NCBI GenBank assembly: GCA_040754075.1
Contig: JBFMDH010000008.1
Coordinates: forward strand, 135,410 to 199,409
DNA: 64,000 nt
Direction of reading: 5' to 3'
Source of the DNA: Acidobacteriota bacterium
GTDB taxonomy: Bacteria > Acidobacteriota > Blastocatellia > UBA7656
The position numbers and the translations under genes were made by a program. Shown here piece by piece: positions 44,500 through 53,689 of the stretch. Every line of letters begins with the position of its first letter. Within the stretch, counting starts at the first letter, position 1. The notes under the pieces are model-generated. The model did not search any database, was not told the DNA's origin, and was given only the letters and a program-made list of their open reading frames with translations.

Positions 44500-45588
44500 T
44501 TACACGTTGAAAGCCAACGGTTGTTGCATCTTTTCATTTACAGTTTTGGCATTTTTTAGTCGCTTAACGACCGCTTCACAAACTTTTTCCAACGGAATTT
44601 CCATACATTGCCAATGCCAACAATGCCTGCGGTGACAATGTTCCCGACACCATAATTCCAATCCCAGGTTAATATCACACTTGGCGAATGCGCCATTGCG
44701 TTTGGCTTCGGTTGGCGCGAACAAGCCGACAATCGGCGTGCGACAGGCAGCCGCGAGATGCAGAGGTCCGGTATCGCCGCCGATAAAAATTTTTGCCTGA
44801 CGTGCCAGCGCCACAAATTGTTTGAGCGTTGACGGCAAGGGAATGGCTTTTTTTATCCGTGAGCTTTGCGCCACGCTTTGTGCCAATGCCTCTTCACCTG
44901 GCCCAAAGGTCACAAATGACATCAGTTGATAATTTTCCCAAAGAAAATCTGCGACCGCGCCAAAATTTTTCGCGTCCCAGAGTTTGGTCGTCCATCCGCC
45001 GCCGGGGTTGAGGATGGCAAATTGCAAAGTTTGATTTAAGGCGTGTTCATGGATGTACTGTTCATCTTCAAGTGAAATAGCAATCGGAAACTCATACCTG
45101 TCGGGTGAAGGCAACTCTAGGCTTCGATTAATTGCGGCGCGCGCCACGGCGAGATTTTTTTCAATCACATGAGCGAACCCTGCCGTGTGAATCTGTTCGG
45201 TTAAAAACCGGCGGCTGATTTTTTCTCTGAGGTCTGCATCTTCAAACCCGATACGGCGGTCGGCTTTCGAGGCTTTGGTCACCAGACCGGATTTCAACAA
45301 TCCTTGAAAATCAATTGCGACATCGAACGATGAGAATTTCTTTGGAGCAAATAATTGTTTCTCGATTTTTTGCGCCACTGAGCCGCTGAAAATATTTTTC
45401 TTTAGGCTTTTAGTGTCTAAAATTATCAGTTCATCAATAACCGGTGAGCCTTCCAGAATTGCTGCGGCTTTGGGTTCAACCGCCCAGGCAATTTCTGCAT
45501 CAGGCAGCGACCGTTTCAAAAAAGCCACTGCCGGAAGCGTATGAACCACATCCCCAATGGCGCTAAGTTTGATAATCAGAAATCGCAT
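44500..45588 (-). CDS. Glycosyltransferase family 9 (heptosyltransferase-like)
   Basis: 362 aa from the ATG at 45588, where MRFLIIKLSAIGDVVHTLPA gives the typical GT9 start. Other motifs are NPGGGWTTKLWDAKNFG and FIGGDTGPLHLAAACRTPIVGLF (nucleotide-sugar binding). A His/Cys-rich tail, CREHCHRRHCWHWQCM, resembles the end of LPS heptosyltransferases. It likely adds a core sugar to lipopolysaccharide in the cytoplasmic leaflet. Confidence 0.9.
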   Translation of the reverse strand: MRFLIIKLSAIGDVVHTLPAVAFLKRSLPDAEIAWAVEPKAAAILEGSPVIDELIILDTKSLKKNIFSGSVAQKIEKQLFAPKKFSSFDVAIDFQGLLKSGLVTKASKADRRIGFEDADLREKISRRFLTEQIHTAGFAHVIEKNLAVARAAINRSLELPSPDRYEFPIAISLEDEQYIHEHALNQTLQFAILNPGGGWTTKLWDAKNFGAVADFLWENYQLMSFVTFGPGEEALAQSVAQSSRIKKAIPLPSTLKQFVALARQAKIFIGGDTGPLHLAAACRTPIVGLFAPTEAKRNGAFAKCDINLGLELWCREHCHRRHCWHWQCMEIPLEKVCEAVVKRLKNAKTVNEKMQQPLAFNV

Positions 45589-45656
45589 CACAATGAGAGA
45601 AACGATTATAACATTTTGGCAGGTAATGAACGAACAACTGCTCAAATAAAGAAAAA

Positions 45657-45685
45657 GCCTGACGGAAAACCAGATTCCGTCAGGC
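45657..45685 (-). terminator. Intrinsic terminator of the ABC adaptor/ATPase transcript
   Basis: GCCTGACGGAA (45657-45667) pairs with TTCCGTCAGGC (45675-45685) across a 7-base loop. On the minus strand the stem is followed by TTTTTC, 29 bases after the ATPase stop. Confidence 0.85.
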
Positions 45686-45713
45686 AGAGGGTGAATAAGG
45701 AGAATAACTTTTC

Positions 45714-46493
45714 TTACTTGATGCGCTCGTCCCGATTAATTCGACCGTCAAGAATATGCAAAACGCGATGCGCGTGTTCAGCAATATCGTGTTCGTGGGT
45801 AACCAGAATGATGGTGTTACCCTGACGATGCAAGGCATCAAATAATGCCATGATTTCCTGCGAGGTTTGCGAATCGAGGTTTCCGGTCGGTTCATCCGCA
45901 AGAATAATTGACGGGTTATTAACCAGAGCGCGAGCGATGGCAACCCGTTGACGTTGACCACCGGAAAGCTCATTGGGTTTATGGTGCATACGGGGACCTA
46001 AATCTACCCGCTCAAGCGCCTGTTTTGCCATCTCAATGCGCTGACTGCGCGGCGTGCCATTATAGATTAACGGCAATTCGACATTGTGCAACGCTGTGGC
46101 TCGCGGCAACAGGTTAAAGGTTTGAAAAACGAAACCGATTTCCTTGTTACGAATGTAAGCCAGTTCGTCGTCATCCATCTCGGAAACCAGCTTGCCGTTT
46201 AACCAGTATTGACCCGACGATGGCGTATCGAGACAGCCAATCAGATTCATCAAGGTCGATTTGCCTGAACCCGAAGGACCCATAATCGCCAAGTATTCGC
46301 CGCGCTTCACTTCAAAAGAAACCCCGCGCAGCGCGTGTACTTCTTCGGTTCCCATTCGATAGGTTCGCCATAAATCATCCGTGCGAATCACCGTATCCGA
46401 ACCCGGAATGGTGTAGGCAAGGTCAACGGGTCTATCTAACACAGCTTCTTCAACAACCATATCTCCTCTTTCTTTCTTGTGGTTTTCTGCCAT
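45714..46493 (-). CDS. ABC transporter ATPase (MacB/LolD-type)
   Basis: 259 aa. Walker A is [12 protein letters not shown], the signature is [17 protein letters not shown], Walker B is [14 protein letters not shown], and the H-loop is [15 protein letters not shown]. The [22 protein letters not shown] start and [25 protein letters not shown] match MacB/LolD ATPases. It lies 12 bases after the MacA-like adaptor gene. No permease gene is in the set; the transcript ends at a clear terminator. Confidence 0.92.
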   Translation of the reverse strand: MAENHKKERGDMVVEEAVLDRPVDLAYTIPGSDTVIRTDDLWRTYRMGTEEVHALRGVSFEVKRGEYLAIMGPSGSGKSTLMNLIGCLDTPSSGQYWLNGKLVSEMDDDELAYIRNKEIGFVFQTFNLLPRATALHNVELPLIYNGTPRSQRIEMAKQALERVDLGPRMHHKPNELSGGQRQRVAIARALVNNPSIILADEPTGNLDSQTSQEIMALFDALHRQGNTIILVTHEHDIAEHAHRVLHILDGRINRDERIK

Positions 46494-46505
46494 CACGCCG
46501 CCTGT

Positions 46506-47954
46506 CTATTTGGATTCAGGTGTTGCGGGTTTAACCTCTTTCTTTACCATATCGCCATCTTTCAGCGAGCGTAATGTTTTATAGGGACCGGTAATAATTT
46601 CGTCGCCTTCACTGATGCCACTGGTGATTTCAATATCCTGATCACCCTTGATGCCAGTGGTGACCTGTTGGAAACTGGCTTTGCCATTCTTGAATACGAA
46701 CACGCCTTCGACCTCTTTCTTCTTCGCGCCGTTGGTGGCGTTGGCGTTCGCTTGTTCACCTTGCGGTTTTTCGTCGCCCGGCAACTCACGTGGAACGATG
46801 GCTTGTAGCGGTGCAGTCAGTAAGTTTTCGCGGGTCGCGGTGGTGATGACCGCCGTTGTAGACATACCGGGACGCAGTTTCAAGCGAATTTCTTCCGATG
46901 GGTTCAAACGGATTTTGACAATAAAATCGCGGGCTTCCTGGGTGTTTGCCGTCGAAGAAGTGGTCGATTGACCGGAGCGCGTCACTGCCGATGCGCCTTT
47001 TTCAACGACTTCGCCTTCAATTTCGATTTCACCCAAAGCGTCAACTTTGACTTTGGCTTTCTGTCCGACCTGGACATCGGCAATGTCGGTTTCGTCAACC
47101 TTGATTTCAGCATTGATTTGCGCCATATCGGCGACCGTCATTAACGGTGAGGATGAAAAGTTGGCGACCACGAATTGACCGACCTTGACAGGTAAATAAG
47201 AAACCACACCATCAATCGGAGAATAACGGGTGGTCTTTTTCAATTGGTCAGCTTGGATGCTGAGTTGCGCCTGACTCTGTTTGACGCGGGCTTCGGCGGA
47301 ATGCAATCCGGCTTTGGCGCGGTCGACCGCAAGCTCTGCGTCCTTGATTTGCACCTTCAATTGATTGACGCGGGATTCATTGGCTCTCACTGTCGCTTTC
47401 TGTTGTTCATAACGCGACCGCGCCGAATCGAATTGCGATTTGGTCGTGAGTCCCTGTTCGACCAGTTGCTGATAACGATTGAATTCGACTTCGGCATATT
47501 GCAAATCAACTTTGCTGCGTTCAAGTTCAGCTTCGGCTTGCGCTAATGAGGCTTTGATTTGATTGATATTATTTTCGGCTTGTTGAATAGCGACCTGTTG
47601 ATTCTGCACATCGACCTGCGAGAGTTGGACACCGGCTTGGTTGACCTGTACTTGCCCGGATAATTGCGTCGGGTCTACGCGAACCAGGGGTTGCCCTTTT
47701 TTAACCGGGTCGCCTTCGACGACATAAATCTGTTGCACGGTGCCCGCGACTTCGGCGGTTAAATCATAGTAACGAACCGGGCGAATATCACCTGATGCCG
47801 TGACTTTGGATTCCAGTTTGGCGCGACGGGCTACGGTTCCGGTTTGAACCGCTTCACCTTCCTTGTTTTTCAAACGTGAAGAGAGCACCACGATTGCGAC
47901 AATGCCGACAAGGGCAGTGACAATCAGGATGATTTTCTTGCGACTTAGCTTCAT
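46506..47954 (-). CDS. HlyD/MacA-type periplasmic adaptor
   Basis: 482 aa. An N-terminal membrane anchor (about 7-25) is followed by biotinyl-lipoyl halves (SGDIRPVRYYDLTAEVAGTVQQIYVVEGDPVKKGQPLVRVD and RYSPIDGVVSYLPVKVGQFVV), and a long coiled-coil hairpin (about 80-230, AQAEAELERSKVDLQYAE and so on) lies between them. A beta-barrel and a C-terminal membrane-proximal domain (about 300-482) close it. It links an inner-membrane ABC exporter to an outer channel. Its ATPase is next, but the permease is not. Confidence 0.92.
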   Translation of the reverse strand: MKLSRKKIILIVTALVGIVAIVVLSSRLKNKEGEAVQTGTVARRAKLESKVTASGDIRPVRYYDLTAEVAGTVQQIYVVEGDPVKKGQPLVRVDPTQLSGQVQVNQAGVQLSQVDVQNQQVAIQQAENNINQIKASLAQAEAELERSKVDLQYAEVEFNRYQQLVEQGLTTKSQFDSARSRYEQQKATVRANESRVNQLKVQIKDAELAVDRAKAGLHSAEARVKQSQAQLSIQADQLKKTTRYSPIDGVVSYLPVKVGQFVVANFSSSPLMTVADMAQINAEIKVDETDIADVQVGQKAKVKVDALGEIEIEGEVVEKGASAVTRSGQSTTSSTANTQEARDFIVKIRLNPSEEIRLKLRPGMSTTAVITTATRENLLTAPLQAIVPRELPGDEKPQGEQANANATNGAKKKEVEGVFVFKNGKASFQQVTTGIKGDQDIEITSGISEGDEIITGPYKTLRSLKDGDMVKKEVKPATPESK

Positions 47955-48143
47955 TTCTTAAATTGTCCTCCGATGATTAAAGCGATTGTGGATAACCGCC
48001 TTCTTGTACGGCACTCCTCACGCCTAGGTTTCAATAATCTCAAATTATTTGATTAAACGAATTAAAATGATAACGGTCTTCAAGTATAGCCGTCAAAAGT
48101 TTCATACGCGCGGCAAGTCATTTGCGGGTGCAAAATAAACCTA

Positions 48144-48268
48144 CTGCTTTGGAGTGCGGTAACCGGTTATCGCTATTGTGTTCGGTAAAGCCAGTTAAAT
48201 GTTGTAAAGCCGCTCAAGCGCATTGTTTCAATCAAAAGCTGTGACAAGTCGCAGCGCTCCAAAGGCAG
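48144..48268. repeat. Palindromic intergenic repeat with two hairpin ends
   Basis: An imperfect inverted pair, CTGCTTTGGAGTGCG at the left end and CGCTCCAAAGGCAG at the right end. Inside each end is an 18-base palindrome, GCGGTAACCGGTTATCGC (48156-48173) and GCTGTGACAAGTCGCAGC (48238-48255). No target duplication is visible, so it may be an old or REP-like element. Confidence 0.55.
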
Positions 48269-48310
48269 CATCCATTTTAGCTAACTGAAAGAAATTGCCT
48301 GATAAAAAAT

Positions 48311-48340
48311 AAAGCCGGTTGTTTGATGGCAACCGGCTTT
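48311..48340 (-). terminator. Intrinsic terminator of the CxxCH-Reeler gene
   Basis: AAAGCCGGTTG (48311-48321) pairs with CAACCGGCTTT (48330-48340), an 11-bp stem with an 8-base loop. On the minus strand it is followed by ATTTTTTATC, 36 bases after the stop at 48376. Confidence 0.88.
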
Positions 48341-48375
48341 GAAGAGATAAAAATTGGTCAATCGAAAATCGGGTC

Positions 48376-49542
48376 TTATTCAGGTGGTCGGGTGTGCATC
48401 ATACCTTCAGAAATTTGCCCGTCGGGATTTTTAACCTTGATTTCAACCGTCTGACCGGGAGCGATATTTTTACCGGCTTTTTTACTGCGCAGGGCTTCGG
48501 TTGGCGGTTCCAGATTGAAAGAGGCGAATTCGCGATCATTGACCATGACGAGCGAACCGACCTGGAAATTGCTGCCAAAGACATTCAACTTGTTGCCCTT
48601 TTGCACGATGGATGTAATCACCGGCTTGGTCTGAGTTCCACCGCCACCACTGCCTTGAATCGTAAACCTGCCGCTGATGACTTCTGTTGCAAGATTGGAT
48701 TTATTGGTAGCTTGAATTCTAATTTTAGCCAGTGTGGTCGAAACATTTGGAACTACCCAATCAAAACTTGATACATTGGGATCGGTGGTGTTTATGATAA
48801 CCTGATTTGGCGCTCCTCCTGGGAAAGTCGCGCCATCGTCGGTTGAGTATCGCAATTCAATACTCGCAATGTTCGATTTTCCGGTGGTTGTCCAGTTAAT
48901 GCGAAATGTTGAACCCGCATTTAAAGTTTGTCCGGTAATTAACGGGTCAGCAAAAGCTACCGTGACATTTGAAGTGGCGGATTCTGAAAACACTTTTGCT
49001 GTGTAAATATAATCGCCCTGATTGGTGCCATCGCCGTTTGCCGCATTACCGGCAACGTTAAAAATAATCGTGCCAATATCGGTTGTCGGAGCCGTCCAAT
49101 TCACTTGCCAGGTTCGCGCATTTCCGGCATTCGGATTAGTTCCTGCTTGGGTGTGCTGAATATATTGTCTACCGCCGGGGCCAGTTTGAAAATTCAACTG
49201 AGTTTCGCTATTAACCGGAGCCAGTGTCCCTGCGCGATTGCGATTGCTATCGATTACTGTCATCTGAAAACCGAACTTTGCGCGTCCACTTTGCTGGACT
49301 CGAACAGTTAAGATGTATTGCTGACCGGGTTGATAAATCGCTGGAACACCTGTGATGGTGACGGTTCCGGGACCCACATCATGGTTGACGAACGTGTCAT
49401 GGCATTGAACGCAGCTATTAATATCACCCAGCGCATTGGTGTATCCTGGGTCCGGTCCCGTGACGCTTGCATAAGCAATAACTGAAATCGCCAATACCAG
49501 AATAAGGGTCTGTAGTTTTTGTTTGACTGATCGTTTCAACAT
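48376..49542 (-). CDS. Exported CxxCH plus Reeler-like plus IPT-type protein
   Basis: 388 aa with a signal peptide (1-26). A haem-type CVQCH site (44-48) is followed by a Reeler-like domain (about 60-195: PAIYQPGQQYILTVRVQQSGR, AKFGFQMTVIDSNRN, FNVAGNAANGDGTNQGD). Then comes an Ig-like repeat (about 200-295, FRINWTTTGKSNIASIELRYSTDDG) and a C-terminal IPT-type domain (about 305-388). CxxCH with Reeler is a pattern seen in exported choice-of-anchor cytochrome-like proteins. Its function is unknown. AAGGAAA precedes the ATG. Confidence 0.75.
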   Translation of the reverse strand: MLKRSVKQKLQTLILVLAISVIAYASVTGPDPGYTNALGDINSCVQCHDTFVNHDVGPGTVTITGVPAIYQPGQQYILTVRVQQSGRAKFGFQMTVIDSNRNRAGTLAPVNSETQLNFQTGPGGRQYIQHTQAGTNPNAGNARTWQVNWTAPTTDIGTIIFNVAGNAANGDGTNQGDYIYTAKVFSESATSNVTVAFADPLITGQTLNAGSTFRINWTTTGKSNIASIELRYSTDDGATFPGGAPNQVIINTTDPNVSSFDWVVPNVSTTLAKIRIQATNKSNLATEVISGRFTIQGSGGGGTQTKPVITSIVQKGNKLNVFGSNFQVGSLVMVNDREFASFNLEPPTEALRSKKAGKNIAPGQTVEIKVKNPDGQISEGMMHTRPPE

Positions 49543-49665
49543 CTTTGTTTTCCTTTCTCAATCCAGAGAATCTCTATGACAGATTAAAAAAATCCACACG
49601 TTTATTGATCAACTTTATGGTTTATTTCGTGTGGTGAGGATTGAAAAAGCTAAGCGTATACGAAA

Positions 49666-49696
49666 CGGGCAATCAATTTTATACACTGATTGCCCG
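49666..49696 (-). terminator. Terminator of the DUF1800/DUF1501 transcript
   Basis: CGGGCAATCA (49666-49675) pairs with TGATTGCCCG (49687-49696) across 11 bases, just after the DUF1501 stop at 49723. On the minus strand it is followed by TTTC. Confidence 0.7.
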
Positions 49697-49722
49697 GATT
49701 TTCACAATCACTTGCTTGAGGG

Positions 49723-51021
49723 TTACAAGAATCCCAGATGATTAAAGGTGCTGTTCAGCACACCCGGCGAATCGCCGTTTGGCAACCACTTGTCGAGGAT
49801 TTCGGCATAGACCTGGCGAAAATCCGTCGTAAAGACCGGATTTCCGGCGCGGCTCAAAGCGGTCGCTTCAAGCGACGGTTGCGCGCCAAAAAAGCCGCCT
49901 TTGATGGCATTGCCGATGACGAATAATTCCGAAGCCTCGCCGTGGTCTGTGCCTTTCGAGGCGTTTTCATTGGGACGGCGACCAAATTCCGAATAGGTCA
50001 AAACCACCACATTATCCGCCAATCCATGCTCCGCCATATCATCAAGGAAAGCTTTGACGCCTTGTGACAGGAACCTGAGCAAATTGGCGTGCGCGCCGAT
50101 GGCTTTATTGGTGAATTGGTCAGCCGTCGTGCCGATTTGCTGCGAGTGGTTATCAAACCCGCCATACCTGACGTGGAAGATATTGGCATCGCCAATCGTC
50201 GTCACCACCTGCGCCACCATCTTCAAGGGATTCGATAGCGGATTGCCTGCCGGATAGGTCACCGATGACTGATAGGTGTTGACCACATTAGCCAGAGTTC
50301 CCGCGCCGCTTTCGGCTTCCATTCCCGCATCGGCGATGGCTTCAACGAAACTGCCCACATCAAAAGCGCGGGTGCTGTTCGCCTTGAAGGTATTGAGTTG
50401 ATTGTTGCGGTCGCCTGTGTAGCGCCCGTCGGTTTGATAGGTATAGTTCGAGAACAGGTTATTGGCGTTGTTTGAAGGCGCAATGTTCGGCACCACGACT
50501 TTGTTGGCAAACATCACACGCGGTAAAACACTGCCAAAAGAGATTGCCGATAATCCCGACTTGCCGACCAGCGCGGTGTCCGCGTAACGACCAATCCACC
50601 CTGTCCCTGTGCGTTGCGTCGGGTCGGCGCTCATCCAGATGTCTGTCGATGAGAAGTGTGAAAGGTTGGCGCTCGGATAGCCCACGCCCAAAACGGCTGC
50701 GACTTTCCCCGCATCCCAGAAACCTTTGAGTTCAACAAGCGATGGATGGAATCCGAAATCATTATTGATGACGGTTGACACACCGTTGTTGACCATCTCT
50801 TCAGGTTTGAAATGCAGGAAGGGGCGCAAACTGATGTAACGGGAATTGCTATACGGAATAATCGTATTCAATCCGTCGTTCGCGCCTTCCATTTGAATCA
50901 TCACGAATATCCGACGATTGAGAGTCACCGGTGATTGACCCAAAATAATTTTGGGCATCACCATGCTGAGTGTCACGGCGCTGGCGCTTGTTTTGATAAA
51001 TTGTCTTCTGGTTGTTCGCAT
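49723..51021 (-). CDS. DUF1501 exported protein (copy A)
   Basis: 432 aa with a Tat-type start (RRQFIKTSASAVTLSMVMPK). The body has the sulfatase-like fold of DUF1501: QMEGANDGLNTIIPYSNSRY, GVGYPSANLSHFSSTDIWMSADP, GWIGRYADTALVG and NVVVLTYSEFGRRPNENASKGTDHG. These proteins usually sit beside DUF1800 and are exported; their substrate is unknown. AGGAGGAA precedes the ATG, and DUF1800 copy A ends 12 bases upstream. Confidence 0.92.
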   Translation of the reverse strand: MRTTRRQFIKTSASAVTLSMVMPKIILGQSPVTLNRRIFVMIQMEGANDGLNTIIPYSNSRYISLRPFLHFKPEEMVNNGVSTVINNDFGFHPSLVELKGFWDAGKVAAVLGVGYPSANLSHFSSTDIWMSADPTQRTGTGWIGRYADTALVGKSGLSAISFGSVLPRVMFANKVVVPNIAPSNNANNLFSNYTYQTDGRYTGDRNNQLNTFKANSTRAFDVGSFVEAIADAGMEAESGAGTLANVVNTYQSSVTYPAGNPLSNPLKMVAQVVTTIGDANIFHVRYGGFDNHSQQIGTTADQFTNKAIGAHANLLRFLSQGVKAFLDDMAEHGLADNVVVLTYSEFGRRPNENASKGTDHGEASELFVIGNAIKGGFFGAQPSLEATALSRAGNPVFTTDFRQVYAEILDKWLPNGDSPGVLNSTFNHLGFL

Positions 51022-51033
51022 GTTGGGTTCCTC

Positions 51034-52476
51034 CTAGTTCATCTGAAATTCGGGCAGACTCATAATCTGGTGAATGAGACCGCGAATCTTTTTGTCGATG
51101 GTTGTATCGTTGACCACCCAGGTCACTTGATTGCCGGCGTCATCGGCGCTCAGATACCTTCTCAACTCCTTATTCGTAGGCGGTGAGACCACCACTGGTC
51201 CCATAACATCAAGCATCACGCGGACGGTTTTCTTGGTCGAAGGTTTTGCCCAACTTCTGAGGTTATCGGTAGGAATCCAGAAACCAACCTGAGCGGTATT
51301 GTTTGGTTGTCTGGTGGTGGCTAACTGATTGGCGAAATTGAATCGCTCAAGCATGGTTGTGGTATTGATCCATCCCATATTGAAATCCCAACCTGCAACA
51401 TCAGGCGGATTGAACAGGTCTTCACCAATCAAACGCGAACGACCCTGCAATTGGTTATCGAATTGCCGGTTGCCGGCGATGCCCGGATTGTAAGTAGCTT
51501 TGAGACTGCGCAGCGCGCTGACTATCAGTTCAATCGGTTGTTTCACCAGCCCGTAGCGCGCGCGGTTGCTATAGAATTCATCCGAAGTCAGGATAGCGCG
51601 CATCAACTCTCTGATGGAGTGATTGGTTGACATATAGATGCTGGCGAATTTATCAATCGTCGATTTGTCGTTTTGGCTGTTGAGGTCAAGCGGATAGACA
51701 AAGAAGGTGAACATCTTATAAACCAGATAACGCGCCGTCGCGGGTTTCGCAGATACGATGCTGATGATGTCTTGCCCCGTATAGTTTGCGGTTTGTCCGT
51801 AAACGGTTTTCGGTCCGGCATCGAATTGATTGTTATCAACAAACCATAGATAGGAAAACGGATTGCTATCGCCCGGCGTGCGGCGGAAACGCCAACCGGT
51901 AAATGCTCTGGCAATCTGTTTAATATCATCTTCGGTGTAATTGGCTTGCCCGGTGACCACATCTTTAATGCCCATCGTGAAAAGCTCTTGCAGTTCACGG
52001 GCGAAATTTTCATTCGGACTGGTGCGCGTGCTGGTCGTAGTGTCGAGCCAGAGCAACATCGCCGGGTCTTGGGCTACTTTTAACAGCAGGTCATCGAATC
52101 TCGCCAGCGCATTCTGTCTGAGGGTCAGGTTTTGAATGTACATAAATCTATCCTGAACTTTTGAAAGCGCGGTGGCGAAATGGTTGTGCCAAAACAAAGT
52201 CATCTTCTCCTCGAATTGCCGTTTGCTAAAAACCATGCGGGCAACCCACCAGGTGCGGATGATGTTTTGATTGAAAGTGGCATTATCGGTCGGGTCAGTG
52301 AAATTGAATGAATTGGTTAAGACCTGCTCCATTGAACTGTTGTCAATTGAGGTGTAATTGAGCAGGTAATCGACAGCCGCTTGCGCCGTGCCTTTTTGCG
52401 CCAAAGCGTCTATCTCTTCCGTGCTACCGCCAAAGCCCGCCCGCCTGAGTAAATGGGCAGCATCTGCATATTCCAT
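51034..52476 (-). CDS. DUF1800 protein (copy A)
   Basis: 480 aa. DUF1800 hallmarks are HLLRRAGFGGSTEEID at the start, MTLFWHNHFATALSKVQD, ENFARELQELFTMGIKDVVTGQANYTEDDIKQIARAFTGW and NPPDVAGWDFNMGWINTTTMLERFNFA. There is no signal peptide. It is translated just before DUF1501 copy A with a 12-base gap; the pair is likely one functional unit. GGAGGAGA precedes the ATG. Confidence 0.93.
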   Translation of the reverse strand: MEYADAAHLLRRAGFGGSTEEIDALAQKGTAQAAVDYLLNYTSIDNSSMEQVLTNSFNFTDPTDNATFNQNIIRTWWVARMVFSKRQFEEKMTLFWHNHFATALSKVQDRFMYIQNLTLRQNALARFDDLLLKVAQDPAMLLWLDTTTSTRTSPNENFARELQELFTMGIKDVVTGQANYTEDDIKQIARAFTGWRFRRTPGDSNPFSYLWFVDNNQFDAGPKTVYGQTANYTGQDIISIVSAKPATARYLVYKMFTFFVYPLDLNSQNDKSTIDKFASIYMSTNHSIRELMRAILTSDEFYSNRARYGLVKQPIELIVSALRSLKATYNPGIAGNRQFDNQLQGRSRLIGEDLFNPPDVAGWDFNMGWINTTTMLERFNFANQLATTRQPNNTAQVGFWIPTDNLRSWAKPSTKKTVRVMLDVMGPVVVSPPTNKELRRYLSADDAGNQVTWVVNDTTIDKKIRGLIHQIMSLPEFQMN

Positions 52477-52633
52477 ACTTCGTTCTCCTCCAAGCGAAAA
52501 TCAACAGCGGTCGGTTACCGCCTGAGCAATTCGTCAGCCGGATGAATGAATTCCGATTTTGTCGAAATTACCTTCAAAGGTTCACATCCGGCTTCGATAT
52601 AAGTTTGATTGAACCAGGGGTGAGGTGCCCCAG

Positions 52634-52669
52634 TTGTCAGACAGTCATAGGGAGAAAAAAGTCTGACAA
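52634..52669. repeat. 9-bp inverted repeat hairpin after def
   Basis: TTGTCAGAC (52634-52642) pairs with GTCTGACAA (52661-52669) across 18 bases that include AAAAAA. It lies between the deformylase stop and the DUF1800-A start and may be a terminator or a regulatory hairpin. Confidence 0.45.
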
Positions 52670-52711
52670 TTTTTATCCGAGATATAAATGAATTGATGAC
52701 TCCCCTCAACT

Positions 52712-53239
52712 TCACAATCCTTGCGGGCTTTTATAGCGACGCTCCCACTCGCTTCGCGTTGAAAATGCCGTAGGATTGATTGCCCGTTCGACTGCCAGGA
52801 TGCCATCGAGATGATCGATTTCATGTTGTAATAATTCCGATAAATCGCCTTCGGCTTCAATGCTCTTTGGCAAACCGCTTTCATCTACATAATTCACCTT
52901 GATTTTTACGAACCGCTCAACCCTGACCAGCAAATCAGGAAAACTGAAACAGTCATCCCACAACTGCATCCGCTCATCGCTCGTCCAGATAATTTCGGGA
53001 TTGAGCAAAGCCGAGCAAAATCCCGTCGGTTGCATTTTGATAAAAATCGCTCGTTTTAAAATACCGATTTGCGGCGCGGCAATTCCGCGTCCATAACCTG
53101 TGGCTCGCCGAAACTCGGCAAGCGTATCACTCAAATCGTGAATCAAGGTCTGCATGTCCTGAGCGCGCGCATCAATGACCGGCGTAGACTTTTGCGCGAG
53201 CAAAGGATTGCCGAGTTGTAATATCGCTTTTCCTGGCAT
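52712..53239 (-). CDS. def: Peptide deformylase (variant motif 2)
   Basis: 175 aa. It removes the N-formyl group from new proteins. Motif 1 is GYGRGIAAPQIG, and motif 3 is QHEIDHLDG with the zinc HExxH. Motif 2, normally EGCLS, is DDCFSFPDL here: the Cys ligand is kept but flanking Gly and Leu are changed. It resembles the divergent type II/III deformylases. It lies between the two DUF1800/DUF1501 pairs on the same strand. No strong ribosome site is visible before the ATG. Confidence 0.85.
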   Translation of the reverse strand: MPGKAILQLGNPLLAQKSTPVIDARAQDMQTLIHDLSDTLAEFRRATGYGRGIAAPQIGILKRAIFIKMQPTGFCSALLNPEIIWTSDERMQLWDDCFSFPDLLVRVERFVKIKVNYVDESGLPKSIEAEGDLSELLQHEIDHLDGILAVERAINPTAFSTRSEWERRYKSPQGL

Positions 53240-53689
53240 GGCTTTATTGAAGGTGTTTTTTCAGCTTTTTGAGATTCCCTTAAAAACGTCGCTAATTATA
53301 CAACCTCGCGAGAGCCGGGAAAACATAAAGATAATTGTTGGGAGAAGAAATTTGTATGCAAACTTCGCAGCCTGATGAAAGACCTTAAATAAAATCAACA
53401 ACTACCGGTCACCGATTTAAACAATTGTTTGAACAACTCGCACAAGCCTCGAATGGCAATAGCATGAAGCGCGGATGTAGCGCAGGTTGTCTAACCTGCG
53501 GCAATCTTGGTCAAAGCCCCTTGAAATTTCAAGGACGGACTTGCCTCAATCGGCGCAGACTCGACAGTCTGCGCTACATTTTTCCTTTAACTTCATGCTA
53601 TTGGCATCGAAGAGGCACAACTCAATAATCTAACGGAGCGCCTTGGGTAGCAATCGGTCATCAATCATTGGCTAAGTTGAATTGTCGGG
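53240..53689. other. Intergenic region carrying a palindromic mobile repeat
   Basis: A 450-base gap. The element at 53459-53601 fills its middle. The remainder is AT-rich and shows no ORF or terminator I can support. Confidence 0.45.
53459..53601. mobile_element. 143-bp palindromic element with 5-bp TSD
   Basis: Perfect ends ATAGCATGAAG (53459-53469) and CTTCATGCTAT (53591-53601) are flanked by TGGCA direct repeats (53454-53458 and 53602-53606). Outside that, TCGAA also occurs on both sides. Inside are three hairpins: CGCAGGTT with AACCTGCG (53481-53500), the perfect palindrome CCTTGAAATTTCAAGG (53519-53534) and CGCAGACT with AGTCTGCG (53554-53573). An outer pair ATGTAGCGCAG with CTGCGCTACAT adds a fourth stem, giving a cloverleaf-like fold. 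Confidence 0.75.

Larger units (their letters stand above)
47955..48375. other. Intergenic region with palindromic repeat and terminator
   Basis: A 421-base gap. It holds the palindromic repeat at 48144-48268 and the terminator at 48311-48340, plus an AT-rich stretch at 48030-48080 where the adaptor promoter should lie. No real ORF. Confidence 0.45.
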
